64,000 bases of DNA from Aphrocallistes beatrix (lineage: Eukaryota; Porifera; Hexactinellida; Sceptrulophora; Aphrocallistidae), in assembly GCA_963281255.1 (NCBI GenBank), contig OY725504.1:434001-498000 (forward strand), given 5' to 3'. The notes under the pieces are model-generated. The model was not told the DNA's origin. It did not search any database and saw only the letters and a program-made list of their open reading frames with translations. The position numbers and the translations under genes are program-made. Of the stretch, positions 34,701 to 47,493 are shown in pieces; the first letter of the stretch is position 1; each line of letters begins with the position of its first letter.

Positions 34701-35726
34701 TGTTATGACGTCATCATCATGCATCAAAAATAAAAAAGTGATATCGATTGTAGTAATAGTAAGACAGACGTACCTTATAATTAATTAATGTGAGCCTAGG
34801 CGCCCAAAGGGCGCCTCGGGCGGACACTTTATGTCCGCCAGCTGCGCAGCGCAAGCAAGCGAGGCGCGTTTGAAAGTGTTAATAGACAATTAACGACAAA
34901 CAAATAAGGTATTTATGGTATACTAGCATGAATTCTTATTTTTGAGTGAAATAGAACTAATAAATCTTGTTTAAAGAAGTATGATCCAATATTTACCTGT
35001 GCTAGCAGAATTAGTTTGTTCTTCTCCATCTCCAAGCCAGTGGTAGCAAGGAAAGTTCTGTTCCAACTTGCTCTTAAGGTTGATCACATAAGTAAAGTCT
35101 ACGAACCAATTCGCATTCCTCTGATAGAATCTTGCACTATCGTTTGAAACTGTCACAAGTTGTACCTCTCCCAAATCTGTTTCACACTCAATGATGAAAT
35201 CATCGTAGGTATCTTTGGACGAATAAATCCAGTTGAAGTAGCTACCGATCCAAATCTTTCCAGTTTTTCCGACATCTCCGATTAGTTCCACAGATATAGT
35301 GCTGTTATGTGAACTTCCTAACTGACTTCCTGTTACTATGCGGACTCCATAGTAATGGTGATCTGGATTTTCATCTAAAATGACGAGTCATATCAAAGAT
35401 TATCTTATAGTGACCAGTATTCCTTCATTCTATTCTTGTGCCTTAAATTCAAAGTAAAATTCACTGCACTTTATTCAAGATAGTTTCGTTACTCTCACTT
35501 AATGGGATTTGTAACAAATATACTAAACATTATTTTCTAGGAATGGGTTATTAATTTCGACTCCGATTTTAATTGTTAACTCACTTTTGGGTTGGAGTTC
35601 GAACGGAGGTAATTCTAAAACTATCTCTTGCGTTAGTGGATCCTTATTGGTGTCGTTATATTTCTTGAATACCTCATACTTGTTGATAGAGCAGTTTGCA
35701 ATCGGAATTGAGTTGTATACTGACAT
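31712..35726 (-). CDS. LOX3: arachidonate-type lipoxygenase (type B body, type A-like tail), 763 aa
   Basis: Exons in gene order: 35585-35726, 34997-35374, 33942-34504, 33351-33587, 32471-33262, 31712-31891; phases agree. PLAT then LOX catalytic domain; iron ligands His442, His447, His640, Asn644 and terminal Ile763; Ala at the Coffa-Brash position. Exons 1-5, intron 5 and the start of exon 6 are type B. The end of exon 6 reads YLISSNCPNSITI and the 3' UTR matches LOX5 and LOX6, not LOX2 or LOX4 (YLLSTQC). The switch lies inside exon 6, near its DQLK codons. This is best explained by unequal recombination or gene conversion. Exon 5 shows QFEAYGYV where most copies have QFQTYGYV. Confidence 0.92.
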
Positions 35727-35772
35727 TTCAAGTAGTTTTTATCACTTGTGAATTATACACATTTCAAACATT

Positions 35773-35779
35773 ATTTATA
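35773..35779 (-). promoter_or_regulatory. Candidate TATA box of LOX3
   Basis: TATAAAT on the minus strand, 53 bases before the ATG, in the same context as for LOX2 and LOX4. Confidence 0.5.
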
Positions 35780-35936
35780 TGGAAAAAGTGCATGCATCCA
35801 TAAGCCCATACTCGATGTAATAGTTGTTCGTAACTTGTGCAATAATTCAACATACATGATGCAACTGGTTTCATGTAACGATGTTGCATGCAATAACTTT
35901 GTGCAACAATGTTGCATGCTAACTATTTTAGTGCAG

Positions 35937-36715
35937 CGGGTCGCTGCATTAGTGCGAATTTGGAGAGTTGGCATTAGTTCTACTCGATTTAAGGAGAGTT
36001 GGCATTAGTTCTACTCGATTTAAGGAGAGTTGGCATTAGTTCTACTCGATTTAAGGAGAGTTGGCATTAGTTCTCCTCGAGTTTTTAGAGAGTTGGCATT
36101 AGTTCTACTCGAGTTTTAGAGAGTTGGCAATAGTTCTACTCGATTTGAGGAAATAAGAAATTAAATGAATAAAGAATAATGAAGTAAAGATTTGAATAAA
36201 TATAGAATGATGAAATAATAAATGATTAATAAAAAATAATTAATAAAATAACTGGATGAATAAAAATAATGAAAAGAATGGACTGCGTAAAGTTAATGGT
36301 TAATTATATATTTGGAACCTATCCACGATTGAAGAACGGCATGTTGGTTATTAACATAATAGATTAAATTATAATTCCAACTCTCTAAAGTCGAGTAGAA
36401 CTAATGCCAACTCTCTAAAAAATCGAGTAGAACTAATGCCAACTCTCTAAAGTCGAGTAGAACTAATGCCAACTCTCCATAAATCGAGTAGAACTAATGC
36501 CAACTCTCCATAAATCGAGTAGAACTAATGCCAACTCTCTAAAAAATCGAGTAGAACTAATGCCAACTCTCTAAAGTCGAGTAGAACTAATGCCAACTCT
36601 CCATAAATCGAGTAGAACTAATGCCAACTCTCTAAAAAATCGAGTAGAACTAATGCCAACTCTCCAAATTCGCACTAATGCCAACTCTAGAAATTCGCAC
36701 TAATGCATGCACCTC
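35937..36715. mobile_element. Foldback element with minisatellite arms upstream of LOX3
   Basis: Left arm: about six tandem units of a roughly 31-bp repeat with GAGTTGGCATTAGTTCTACT (about 35960-36145). Right arm: about nine units in reverse (about 36380-36665). A unique AT-rich core of about 230 bp lies between. Outer ends CTGCATTAGTGCGAATTTGG and its mirror. AGTGCAG flanks both sides (35930-35936 and 36716-36722). The LOX4 upstream region has the same flanks with one AGTGCAG (about 41250), the empty site. Confidence 0.8.
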
Positions 36716-37462
36716 AGTGCAGCTCCTAGTATAGGAGTTGCTTTATGTCATGATCGGCGTCGAACATCCGTACGTCTGCTCTCTCTCCTGGAAATTATAT
36801 TGAACCAAATTGCACCAAATTTGAACCATATATTCCTTATATGGAAGAAATTTGACCTTGGGTCCAAACTCAAAAAATATCCACACCTTGACTATACACT
36901 TGCATGACATTTAAAATATTTTACTTTCCCTCATATTGCTCAATATTTCAATAATTCAGTTCTGTATTATGAAATCAAACATTTTTCTGAATATGTCAAA
37001 GTGAATTTATATACACTATGAGGACAAATCATATTGAAAAAAAACCTCTACGGCGAAGAAAAACAACTACATATGGAAAAAAGTGTGCGTCTACAGGATT
37101 GGTGGATAGCTGTCGACGTGTGTCAATTCCTCAACTTTTTCAAGGTTGCAATTAACTAGGTTTATTTAGTAGAGACATACAAGTTCAGATCTTCAAAAAC
37201 GATGAATTACAGACCCAAAAGAGTCGATGAATTGCAACCGTAAGAAGTCAATGACTAGTATATATCCCTGATAGCTACAAGTAGTACTTCATGCTGTATT
37301 CTCAATAAATAATGCTGAAACACACTCCCATCCAGTATGTAAGGAGCTTTTTGTTATAAACTAAGTATAGTCGTATTTACTTGTTCATGTCCTTCTAGTT
37401 CTAGTTGTGCAGTCGCATTTATTGTATCAATGAGTTCTCGGTTATTACGTCAATTCATAATA

Positions 37463-37566
37463 CAGTCGAAATCGGGTTATTTTGACACTGGGTTATTTTG
37501 TCTATCGGGTTATTTTGTCGTTTTGGCAGTGCAATCAAATGGACAAAATAACCCGATTTCGACTGT
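37463..37566. mobile_element. Pogo-like element (CAGTCGAAATCGGG type)
   Basis: TA-CAGTCGAAATCGGGTTATTT at the left and AACCCGATTTCGACTG-TA at the right; 104 bp. Confidence 0.7.
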
Positions 37567-38295
37567 ATGTAGATACCCATTTCGTACTTCCAAAGTTACA
37601 GGTTGAATATTAGAATGATATTTGTGCCTATATGCAGAGTTGGGATCGATTCTAGAAAGTGGCCAGATTCCAAGTCTGAACGTGTTTGTATATTTCTTGT
37701 TTTATTACAATATCAGCAGGGGCTTTTTTTTTCTTTTTTTAAAATTTTTTTTGAATAATTCTATTAAAACCTCATTAAGCGTGGTCAACTTCATTAAGCG
37801 TGGTCTTTTGATGGCAAACCGATCTACAATCTCAGAATACGTGAGATTAATGTCTTTGTGGACATAAAGAAGAATTAAATAAATCATTTAATCGTTCTTC
37901 ACCCATTGAGCGTCTTTACATATGCCAGGGCAGAATTGGCCCTCTCAACAGTAGCAGATGTCACTGGTGCTATTAACAAAAGGTCGATGTTTTTCTAGAT
38001 TGCCTTTCTAGATTGGCCTAAAGAAAATGGGGCCCCCAAATATGTAACAAGGAATATACTACTACGAGAACGAGTGCATTAGGCTAGTCCTCGAAGGGGG
38101 GGGCCAGGCCCCCTGGGCCCCCCCTGGATCCGCCTATGATCAGTACGTACTAACCTTATTGTAATAGAGTTAGTTCATCAGTAAAGTTATAATCGTTCAT
38201 TATAGAATTGTCCAAAAGCACCTTTTGGTGAGGTTACTATTAAATATTTAATTATTATTACTTTTCGGAACTTTACAGTGGAATTATCAGTACCA

Positions 38296-38640
38296 TAACG
38301 TTGCATCAAACTTGTAAAAGTTAGCATATTTTATGTAGAAAACGGCTACTGATTCCACAGTCAAATTTGATTGAATAAATAATTAGTTAGCATATTTCTA
38401 GAACTGCACCATATCATTTTCATTGAATATGTAATTGTTAGCATATTTTGAAACTATACAATGGAATCAACAGTAAATTACATTGAGTTTAAAACCATCA
38501 ATTCATTTTGGAAATGTGTAGTCTATAACGTTTATAACGTTGCATTTAATTCATAAAAGTTAGCATATTTTATGTAGAAAACGGCTACTGATTCCACAGT
38601 CAAATTTGATTGAATAAATACAAGTAATTAGCATATTTCT
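38296..38640. repeat. Direct duplication of about 100 bp
   Basis: The segment with AGTTAGCATATTTTATGTAG and CGGCTACTGATTCCACAGTC appears at about 38318-38382 and again at about 38558-38622 in the same orientation, with short near-identical flanks. Confidence 0.75.
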
Positions 38641-39958
38641 AGGACTGCACCATATAATCAATCAGTACACAAGATTGAGTCTATAATCGTCATTTAGTAT
38701 TAAGCTGATGTAAGCCCGTTTTGTGTTCCCCGTTCCTAAAACGCAGGGTTTTAGGAATGGGGTCCGTCACGAAAAAATTGGTCCCCTCAGACCAATCTTA
38801 GCAGGCCAAAAGTGATCCCTCCAGTCAAAATTGGTCCCGAATTATTGATTTCAAAACGCACTTTCGAGCAGAAATCTGCTTTCCTTGCAAATCCATTAAT
38901 CTGATAGTTACGAGCTGCCCAAGTTCATTTATTCAGCTCAAGTTATTCATTAGGTCTTTATGGTCTGACATTTGTAAACAGAGACCATTCAATTTGCTTC
39001 TAAATAGTATCAAAATTCAGGAAATATACACTTATTTGGACGAATGACCAAGGATATAACAAAATTTTGATTGAAATAATTATTTTATAGCTTACATAGT
39101 GACCTTAAAAAATTGGGGCCTATCAATAATTGGGTGGGGGGCAGATTCCCCCGGGCTCTCCCAAATAACGCCCATGAGTATGACCAGGATCCCCTCATCC
39201 CTGTTAGAAATAAAAACTGTCCGTCGGCAGACTGATAGTGCAGCTCCATTAAGTGACTTGACACGTGAGAAATGAATATCGTAATACTTCGGGATTACTC
39301 AATCCATGCAAACTCATAATATATTCACATCCTTACATTCGAATTACGAAAATGGATTCTATACATTAAAATACCCTATATTAGCTGTTTAGTCGTCGCT
39401 TCTAATTTAAAATATAAATTTATTTAAAGGTGTGAAAATATGTATACTACTTAGTATACACATATGTTAATAACACAAAAAATAAAAATATTACTTTCAA
39501 ATTGCGGAAATCAGATTCTGCATAGTGAAATACCTTGGATTATTCATTGAGCTATGTCAACTACGTAGTAATGAACTCCAGAATTCCAAAAAGTGGAGGG
39601 GCCAGAGGCCCCCACAGATCCCCTGTTTCGATGCTCTTAGAAGTGGCTACGAGCTAACGGCTGGATTATTAACACTCATTTCAACAGTAGCCATCATATA
39701 CAAATTACAATTAGTATTGCAGCTTAGTTAGACTAACTAGGTTCAGTCAGGTTTATAATTCCGAGAGCCAGGCCAGCTTGGTATATTTGCCAAAACTTGG
39801 CGGTTATATTAGGAATTATTCGCAGCGGAGATGTGAGTTACTAAGATATTTTATGATAAAGATATATATTGTCTATGTTGTTACGCGAACTCGATCACTT
39901 CAGGTTTTTAAGCATATATTTACATTTCAACTCCTTCACTGCAAAACTTTGTTTAAAG

Positions 39959-40077
39959 CAAGGTTGCAACTGAATAGTTGAATATTCGGATAGAGTAACC
40001 GAATATTATCAGTATTTGTATTCGGTTAGGGAACTTTTCATGAATACTGATATTTGGTTCAATCGGTTTCAACCTTG
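39959..40077. mobile_element. Foldback element with CAAGGTTGCAAC ends, copy 2
   Basis: CAAGGTTGCAACTGAATAG at the left, CGGTTTCAACCTTG at the right, with GAATATTCGG inside. Same family as 11526-11677. Confidence 0.55.
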
Positions 40078-41408
40078 GTTTAAAGGTATAAATCAAATCT
40101 CATTTAACTATGTAGGATCTGACTTTTGTACTTAGTAGATGGCAATAACATGAACATTTAATGTTACTACAATATATGTATACATAGTATCATCATTGTA
40201 AGCATAATTTTGGTATCTCCGGGTGATGTTCCAGTGGAGCAACACTATTGGTCTGTAGACCATGTTTTCTTTTAAATTCCTGGCCTGTGAATTCAGGAAT
40301 CAGTATAATCTTAAAGTGTTACATCAGCTAACGCACTTCACAAACCTAAAGAGTGAATTTGGTACAGTGAAATGACTCTGACCATTAATGAAGAAAATAA
40401 CTGAACTTGATTTATGTGACTAGTTTGTTGGAGGCCCAGATTTCCGTCAATAAATATTTTAAAATTTGTGTTCAATGATTTGGTTTGCTGAGGTAGATTC
40501 GTGCCCCCACGGATTTGAAGAACCCATAGACTCTACAAGAATTAGGTCTAATTCGTCGAAAAGAAAATTAGGGGGTTTAATAGCAGTTTACAGCGGAGTG
40601 TCAAGTTATTTAGACAATAGTTTATGAGTTAAATATTGCTATTTCTGGGATAAGATTTAAGAATTCTGTTTGATAAGGAGGCATTTGTGGTATAGATTTG
40701 ATTGTAAACTGGAATTTTCAGATATCAGAGAGCTATGCATTTTATTCATATCTATTGAAGGATCAAGCAGGATCGACCATAGTAATATTAATTATTAGCA
40801 TATTTTGAAACTATACAATGAAATCAACAGTAAATTACATTGAGTTTAATTTCACACCTTTATATACATATTTTCACACCATTTGACGAATTTTGAAAAA
40901 TATGCTAGAGACTAGCTTCCAACGGGTGACATGGGTTTTTCAGGGGTGTAGATTTTGAATATCATCTTTTCAGATCGATATGATAAATTATTTGTTTACT
41001 TTTGTTTACAATAGATACATAAAGTAAACAAATTACAATAATAGGCTAGAGACTAGCTTCCAACGGGTGACATGGGGTTATCAGGGGTCTAGATTTCGAA
41101 TATCACATTTTCAGATCGATATGATAAATAATTGTTTACTTTTGGTCCAAATTTGGTGCAATTTGGTTCAATTTAATTATCCAGGAGAGAGAACAGACGT
41201 ACGGATGTTCAATGCTGATCATGACATAAAGCATCTCCTATACTAGGAGCTGCACTAAAAATAGTTTGCATGCAACATTGTTGCACAAAGGTTATTGTGT
41301 GCAACATCGCTGCATGAAACCGGTTGCATCATGTATGTTGAATTATTGCACAAGTTACGAACAACAATTACATCGAGTATGGGCTTATGGATGCATGCAC
41401 TTTTTCCA

Positions 41409-41415
41409 TATAAAT
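41409..41415 (+). promoter_or_regulatory. Candidate TATA box of LOX4
   Basis: TATAAAT 53 bases before the ATG, in the shared type B context. Confidence 0.5.
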
Positions 41416-41461
41416 AATGTTTGAAATGTGTATAATTCACAAGTGATAAAAACTACTTGAA

Positions 41462-44400
41462 ATGTCAGTATACAACTCAATTCCGATTGCAAACTGCAAT
41501 ATCAACAAGTATGAGGGATTCAAGAAATACAACGACACCAATAAGGATCCACTAACGCAAGAGGTAGTTTTAGAATTGCCTCCGTTCAATCTCCAACCCA
41601 AAAGTGAGTTAACAATTAAATTCGGAGTCTTAATTATTAACCTATTGATATAAAATAATGTTTAATATATTTGTTACAAATCTCATTAAGTGAGAATAAC
41701 GAAACTATCTTGAATAAAGTGCAGTGAATTTTACTTTAGAATTTAAGGCACAAGAATAGAATGAAGGAATACTGGTCACTATAAGATAATCTTTATTATG
41801 ACTCGTCATTTTAGATGAAAATCCAGATCACCATTACTATGGAGTCCGCATAGTAACAGGAAGTCAGTTAGGAAGCTCACATGACAGCACTGTATCTGTG
41901 GAACTAATCGGAAATGTCAGAAAAACTGGAAAGATTTGGATCGGTAGCTACTTCAACTGGCTATATTCGTCCAAAGATACCTACGACGATTACATCATTG
42001 AGTGTGAAACAGATTTAGGAGAGGTACAACTTGTGACAGTTTCAAATGATAGTGCAAGATTCTATGAGAGTAGTGCGAATTGGTTCGTAGACTTTACTTA
42101 TGTGATCAACCTTAAGAGCAAGTTGGAACAGAACTTTCCTTGCTACCACTGGCTTGGAGATGGAGAAGAACAAACTAATTCTGCTAGCACAGGTAAATAT
42201 TGGATCATACTTCTTTAAGCAAGATTTATTAGCTCTATTTCACTCACAAATAAGAATTCGTATCGTTTTAAAAGCCATAAATTTGCAACTACACCTTATT
42301 CGTGTGTCAATAATTGTCTATTAACACTTTCAAACGCGCTTCGCTTACTTGCGCAGCGCGGCTGGCGGACACAAAGTGCCTGCCAGAAGCCCAGGCTTAC
42401 ATTAATTAATTATAAGGTAGATAACATCTTCAAATTCGTCTGTCTTACTGTTACAATCAATATCACTTTTTTATTTTTGATGATAATGATGACGTCATAA
42501 CAGTGATGAGTCATCATTTTTTATGATAGTTGTATTATATGAGAGAGATATTAATGTACACATTTTATCAAAATTTCAAGCTTTGATCACCTAAAATGGC
42601 TGAGTTATAGTCTAAATATATATAAATACGAGTATATATCAATCGAGTTATAATAGTAAGGATGAATAAATACAGTTTTCCAATATTTCTCATTTTAGGA
42701 ATTCTGAGATCTGCTGAAATTAATCGTATAATCGAAGAACAGAGATTCAATCAGGTCCAGGAGAGAAGAAATCAATATATCTGGGAATTCTTTCCAGATG
42801 TTGGGTATCCATCAGCCATGACTATGCATGAGAAACATCCATTGGATGAAGTATTTGAACGTGTGAAGCAGATTAATTTCATTGATAATCTAGAAACAGG
42901 CGGTATTTTGGCCGCTGGGGGAAGTATTTGTTTGAAAATTAATTATCGAATTGAAAAGATCTTTGGTTCTTATGAAGCACTAGGGACTCAATCAATGCAT
43001 AGTCTCCATAACTTCTACACAATTGCGAAAGGCTTTGTAGATAAATCTTCCCCAGAAGAGGAAAATAGTAGTCAGGAAATGCTCGTTGCTTATGAAACGT
43101 ATCGATTCGCTAGTGATGTGCACTTTGGAGAGCAGATCCTGAACGGAGTTAATTGTGTTGTCGTGAAGAAATGCAATACTCTACCAGACAATTTCCCTGT
43201 TACCAATGAGATGGTACAGCCGTTTCTTAACAATCAACAAACATTAGAGCAGACAATAAAGGTAAAATTATACTCATTACTACAAGTGGAAAATACATAA
43301 TGTAAGGATATGCCAAATTTTACCTTTGTCCTAAATCCAATACTTCTAAAAGTCATTTTTATAGTGAAAACGTCCTATACGCTTCCTTATCGCAGGATTA
43401 ATTATTCCACAGTAGGAAAATTTGTCAGTGCTTATTCTATTTGCATAAATGTATTACAGCTCACCGTGATCTGCAATTTCATTGCAATTTCTACAAATAA
43501 TTATAAGCGAAATAGAGACGTAATACAATAATCGGGTCAATAATCCATTCAAATTTACCCGCATTCAGTAGCATCCTATTTTATCTGTTATAAATTATTT
43601 TCCTCTAGGATGATCGTATTTACATATGTGACCTGAGCCAAATTATGCATGGAATTCCCTGCAAAGAAAACCAATACTGTGCTGCTCCACTCTGCCTTCT
43701 TTACGTCAACGGGAGCAATCAGTTAGTTCCCATAGCGATACAGTTGAAGAGAGACATAGCAGCAGACAATCCCATATTCTTACCATCAGACGATAGGATT
43801 GATTGGCTGTTAGCAAAGATGTACTATTCCTCTGCTAGTGCACAGGTATGTTACTAAATTAGTACTATATTGATTGTATAAGAATAGCCAAATAACTCGA
43901 TTAAATGCAACTAGCTTTCGAGAAATAATATAGACATATTGTATATATAATGATACATTCTATTTCTCCATTACAGCATCATCAGCTATCCACTCACTTC
44001 ATATCCTGTCATGCAGTCATGGAAGCATATGGTGTGGCTACAATGAGGAATCTCCCTGATGCACATCCAGTGTACAAACTACTACGACCTCATTTCCGTT
44101 ACACGATGGCTATAAATCAGGCAGCACGTGAGACCCTCGTTAATGACGGAGGAAAGATAGACCAGTTATTCTCAATCGGAGGTGAAGATAGCTCATCAGG
44201 AAAAGCTGAGTTAGTGAGAAGGACTAACGCTATCTATGATGTGCACTGGACTAACATAAGAAAAGATTTAGATGCACGAGGAATTTCTCCAGATGACAGT
44301 AAGAAACTTCCCAACTACTTCTACAGAGATGATGGAGTGAAACTTTGGGATGCAATCGAAACGTTTGTAGCTTCAATTCTTGATATATTTTACACAAACG

Positions 44401-45530
44401 ACAAAGCTGTAGCAGATGACAGTGAGCTGAAAAACTGGGTTGAAGACATTCATCAAAACGCATTCCCTGAATTTAACGGAAATAAAAGCGGCCGTGGTTT
44501 TCCAGATAAAATCACTACTAAGAAGATGCTAAGCGAGTACTGCACACTGATCATGTTCACTGGGTCTGTTCAGCACTCTGCAGTCAACTTTGGACAGTTC
44601 CAAACTTACGCCTACGTACCAAATGCTCCAATGAACATGAGGATGCCTCCTCCGCCCAAGAAAGGAGAGAGGACTCATACAGACTTACTCAGCACACTTC
44701 CAACTACTTTGTCAACTGGGTTAGCTGTTAGTGTAGCCTGGACTCTATCGCAATTCAGTCCAGACGAAGTAAGTTAATTCTTAAATATTTCCTTCATTTG
44801 AAATAATTTTAACGTAGTGGCTAGAGTACGGCGCTCTGTTATTGCCATGAAGTGCCGTAGCAGTACTTTAAGATTTGATACTATTAAGTTATTATGAAGG
44901 CATGATACGTAAGGCCTGCAAATTTGACTTTTCTTTTAAACACACCTAAATTTATCCTTTACAATACTTCTGGACCAATAGGAAGGAAGATTAAAAATAA
45001 GTAATTCCAAAATCTATTAATAATATTAGGCAACTCAATTCTGAACAGTTTCTAGCGTTATAATTTAGAATGGAAAATTTGGGAAGTTTAAACTTCAGAA
45101 TAGTCTGTCTATTTAAAAATTTATAGCTGAAAATGCCTCGTCAAGTGCCTGTGGAACGTATTAACTAAATTGTTTTCTACGAGAAAATGAATCTTTTTAC
45201 AAATCTTTTTCCATTATATATATTTCATATTTAAAACAAAAGTCCGTTGCCAGCACTTTAGATAAATGCATATATTGTTCTGTTGCTGGCATTTGGTTTA
45301 TTTCTCATATATCTCTTTGATCTCCATTTTATCTCCATATATCTATATAGATATATCTCGGTGGTTACCCGACTATGTGGTATACAGAACAGAAAGCAAA
45401 GGACTGCGTCACTAACTTCCTAGATCAGCTGAAACTCCTGAATGAGGATATTGAGAAGAGAAATGAGATGCTTGATATCCCCTATAGGTATCTGTTATCA
45501 ACTCAATGCCCAAACAGTATTACCATTTAG
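41462..45530 (+). CDS. LOX4: arachidonate-type lipoxygenase (type B), 763 aa
   Basis: Exons: 41462-41603, 41815-42192, 42699-43261, 43609-43845, 43977-44768, 45351-45530; phases agree. PLAT domain, then LOX domain with His442, His447, His640, Asn644 and terminal Ile763; Ala at the Coffa-Brash position. Exon 6 encodes the same protein segment as that of LOX2, and the 3' flank is shared with LOX2. Exon 5 carries RETLVNDGGKID, as in type A LOX1 rather than the SSLINDDGIID of LOX2, a likely conversion tract. Its introns 2 and 3 are free of the insertions found in LOX2, so they serve as empty sites. Small copy-specific changes include ADDSEL and PPPPKK. Confidence 0.92.
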
Positions 45531-46491
45531 GATTTTGAGTGCATGTATATGTTTGTGTGTGTTTGTGTGTGTGATTATTATCTTTTATTGACTATAAATT
45601 TGCATGAAATTTAAAATATATTCTTTCTCTCATATTGCTCAATATTTCAATAATTCAGTTCTGTCTAATGAAATTAAACATTTTTCATGATTATGTCAAA
45701 GTGAATTCATATATGGTTCGAAGGAGTGTTGAGAAGGACTCCTTTACATGTGCTGCTTCTATTTGCATGGAATTAATTAAATAAACAAGATTCCTTTATT
45801 TCCACCCACGTAAAGTTGATAGCTTGTTTCTACCTGTTTAAACACTCAGTTAATTTGCTGAAGTGACTTGTTTTTGAATCAAATTGGAATCTAATCCAAA
45901 TTTTCAGACTTCTAAAGGATAGAATGTTGTCTCTAAGGCATGTGATATCTCAAATGTCTCAGAAGACTTGGAGAATTACTTGGTCGCCTCAGCAAATTCT
46001 ATTAATTAGCATAGCAAATGGAGATAAGTAAATTTATTCAAAAAGACAGAAATATTAAAAACTGTTCCTGTAAGCATTTAATAATTAAATGTGAAGGCGG
46101 ACCTAACATAAAGTGGTTGAAAGTATTATTAGCTGATTATAAGATTGAAATCAAGTGACCGGTTCAGGTTAGTAATAAGGTTCATTCATACCAACCTGAG
46201 CAATGACAAAAGCGAGACGCGGCGTTGAACTTCATGGGACCTGACAGGACACAATTTGAAAAGTATTATACATGGAATCAAAAAAAGCGGAGCATAATGG
46301 GAAAATATATGTTGTACGGGACATTTGTCAAAATCAGCTCAACAATAAAAAATAAACTGAAAACTCTCAAAATTGGGGTCATTGCAAAGATAAACCAACG
46401 ATGAAAGTTAAAGAGAACTAGATTATTTAAACTTGTAATGTAATAGCATATGAATTGTCCCCTAATGGCATTTTGCTCTAGTATATAAGCC
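45531..46491. other. Intergenic region LOX4 to LOX5
   Basis: Holds the LOX4 3' flank, part of which (about 45560-46030) recurs at 53560-54460, and the start of the LOX5 upstream region (about 46380-46500), which matches LOX6 upstream (about 55505-55620). No gene is supported. Confidence 0.65.
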
Positions 46492-46499
46492 TGTGGTAT
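46492..46499 (+). promoter_or_regulatory. Candidate TATA box of LOX5 (type A promoter)
   Basis: TATATAAG preceded by GCTCTAG, in a block of about 110 bp that is clearly homologous to the region before LOX6. Confidence 0.45.
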
Positions 46500-46670
46500 T
46501 TCTTTATAACAAAATAGACATATTCCCTTACAATAATTCAAGGTTATAAATGATTTAGCCTATTTTGTTAATGACTAGTAATTTGGGCAATTTATCACCG
46601 ATGTGTCAGGTATTTTTATATATTTTCTATCGTTATAGGTTGATTTAAAGATAATACAGAATAAGAAGTG

Positions 46671-46814
46671 ATGGCAACAAAAAATCCATTTCCTACCACA
46701 AAAGGTCATATTAAGAAAAATCAAAGGTTCAAAAGCTACGAAGGTGATACAAAAAAGATAAATTGACGCAAACTGTGAACACAGATTTGCCAAAATTCAA
46801 TCTCGATGTACACA
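46671..46814 (+). pseudogene. LOX5 exon 1 with a one-base frameshift
   Basis: Starts ATGGCAACAAAA. The encoded pattern is that of exon 1 of the other genes: an FKSYEGDTKK part in one frame and LTQTVNTDLPKFNLDVH in the next. The frame breaks at a run of six A (about 46751-46756), where seven would keep it open; as it stands a TGA follows. The donor is GTCAGT. With one base added the length would fit the phase of the other copies. Sequencing error is a possible alternative. Confidence 0.65.
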
Positions 46815-47158
46815 GTCAGTTAAATATTCAATTAAGAAATATAATTTGTATTATTAAAATTGTAGATCTATAGACCGATAGTAGAAGCTCCAGTAAGTGA
46901 CTGGAAGAGTGCAAAGAATAAATATAGTAAAAATTGAGAAATATTTCGATGAGAGCTAACTAAGTGGGTAATTTGGACACGAAATGTAAATATTCTAAAA
47001 CATCGGCAAATATTCATTTTAGAGTTTTCTATCTTTAAACAAAGTGATGAGATTTTGCGGAAAAATGTTGACGGTGCACATCTGCACCATAAAGAGTTCC
47101 TATATGCGAAATTTGGTAAAAATCGGACTGTTGGATTTCACAGTAGCGTGCGTACGGA

Positions 47159-47466
47159 CATATATACATACATACATACATACATACATACATACATACA
47201 TACATACATACATACATACATACATACATACATACATACATACATACATACATACATACATACATACATACATACATACATACATACATACATACATACA
47301 TACATACATACATACATACATACATACATACATACATACATACATACATACATACATACATACATACATACATACATACATACATACATACATACATACA
47401 TACATACATACATACATACATACATACATACATACATACATACATACATACATACATACATACATA
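47159..47466. repeat. (TACA)n microsatellite, about 300 bp
   Basis: About 76 near-perfect tetranucleotide units, within what would be LOX5 intron 1. It ends about 28 bases before the exon 2 homology. The long open frames across it in several phases are artefacts of the repeat. Confidence 0.98.
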
Positions 47467-47493
47467 AAATTTTATGAGCTATTTTTTAATTAT

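Larger units (their letters stand above)
36723..41408. other. Divergent intergenic region between LOX3 and LOX4
   Basis: No gene is supported. It holds a dispersed repeat at both ends (about 36720-36890 and 41130-41260, reverse orientation, containing CTTTATGTCATGATC or its reverse complement), a pogo-like element (37463-37566), a G/C-run element fragment near 38090-38150 ending GGATCCGCCTATG, a direct duplication (about 38296-38400 and 38535-38640), a foldback element (39959-40077) and a second direct duplication (about 40905-40990 and 41044-41130). Confidence 0.65.

Noticed and set aside
35960-36665. CRISPR-like array of regular repeats
   Set aside because: Units are contiguous tandem repeats without unique spacers, in opposing arms of a foldback element in a eukaryotic genome.
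47035-47477. Long open frames (up to 140 aa) across the TACA repeat
   Set aside because: Pure repeat translation in several frames on both strands.
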